Shown here one piece after another: positions 51,492 to 51,517 of a stretch of 51,517 nt of DNA (positions are counted from its first letter, which is position 1; every line of letters begins with the position of its first letter). The DNA is from Deltaproteobacteria bacterium (lineage in GTDB: Bacteria > Desulfobacterota > Desulfobulbia > Desulfobulbales > JAGXFP01). A program made the position numbers and the translations under genes. The notes beneath the pieces were generated by a model. It was given only the letters and a program-made list of their open reading frames with translations. It was not told where the DNA came from and made no database searches. The DNA is taken from positions 1 to 51,517 of the forward strand of contig JAGVGT010000033.1 in assembly GCA_020056965.1 (NCBI GenBank). The letters are read 5' to 3'.

Positions 51492-51517
51492 TTCGGCAGC
51501 GACCTACTCTCCCACCA
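51492..51517 (-). rRNA. rrf: 5S ribosomal RNA, 3' end (partial)
   Basis: The minus strand reads TGGTGGGAGAGTAGGTCGCT then GCCGAA: the conserved GGGAGAGTAGGTCGCTGCC 3' end of 5S rRNA. The rest lies beyond the right edge. A terminator follows directly, as expected for the end of an rRNA operon. Confidence 0.87.

Noticed and set aside
1..51517. tRNA genes, including selC, and insertion sequences with transposase genes
   Set aside because: I looked in the intergenic regions and found no cloverleaf-like sequence and no transposase or integrase coding region. A covariance-model scan would be decisive for tRNAs.

Overview
The window is a GC-rich stretch of about 51.5 kb from a bacterial chromosome. 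It most likely comes from an anaerobic, respiring member of the Desulfobacterota (Desulfobulbales or Desulfuromonadales type). The reasons are: AcnB-type aconitase together with PEP synthase, a heme-binding DUF3365 sensor kinase, a pentaheme c-type cytochrome joined to a HybA/HybB-like quinone module, several sigma54 enhancer-binding regulators, SelB, and dispersed palindromic repeats of kinds seen in that group. This placement is inferred; no 16S rRNA is present.

Layout. 1-540 is a repeat-rich spacer ending in the acnB terminator. 551-4146 holds acnB and a divergent DUF89 protein. 4412-7826 holds two convergent, related histidine kinases, one with a periplasmic heme domain. 7939-15896 is a minus-strand block: a pentaheme cytochrome c / Tat-exported ferredoxin / NrfD-HybB membrane subunit / histidine kinase operon, then ftsH, two small membrane proteins, and an NtrC-family regulator with REC, PAS, AAA+ and Fis-HTH domains. 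Three sigma54-type -24/-12 promoters (GG-N10-GC) can be read here: before the cytochrome gene, before ftsH and before the small membrane proteins. Two of them carry clusters of the same TGTKGCA half-site about 140-200 bp upstream. I read the block as one sigma54 regulon joining quinone/cytochrome electron transfer to membrane-protein quality control. It is the most interesting part of the window.

16261-18544 carries an unknown protein, a DUF2058 protein and hemB. 18662-28451 is a long minus-strand run: selB, hflX, a DUF4390 protein, ntrY, ntrX and a ClpX-like AAA+ unfoldase without the zinc-binding domain. 28452-31165 has several dispersed-repeat clusters around an MBL-fold hydrolase and an Mrp/NBP35 ATPase. 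31166-37263 is an envelope region: an FKBP lipoprotein, a WD40-plus-Sel1 fusion protein, and a divergent pair of a CsgG-like lipoprotein and an FlgT-like protein.

37560-43954 is mainly housekeeping: PEP synthase, a phosphohexomutase, an Nfu-type protein, RlmH, a YkgJ-type cysteine-cluster protein and a YqgE/AlgH protein. 44232-50422 runs on the plus strand: an M48 metalloprotease with TPRs, an FHA protein, a PP2C phosphatase, an M23 peptidase, a bactofilin and RarA. 50768-51220 is a small heat-shock protein. The window ends inside the 3' end of a minus-strand 5S rRNA with its terminator, so an rRNA operon lies just beyond the right edge.
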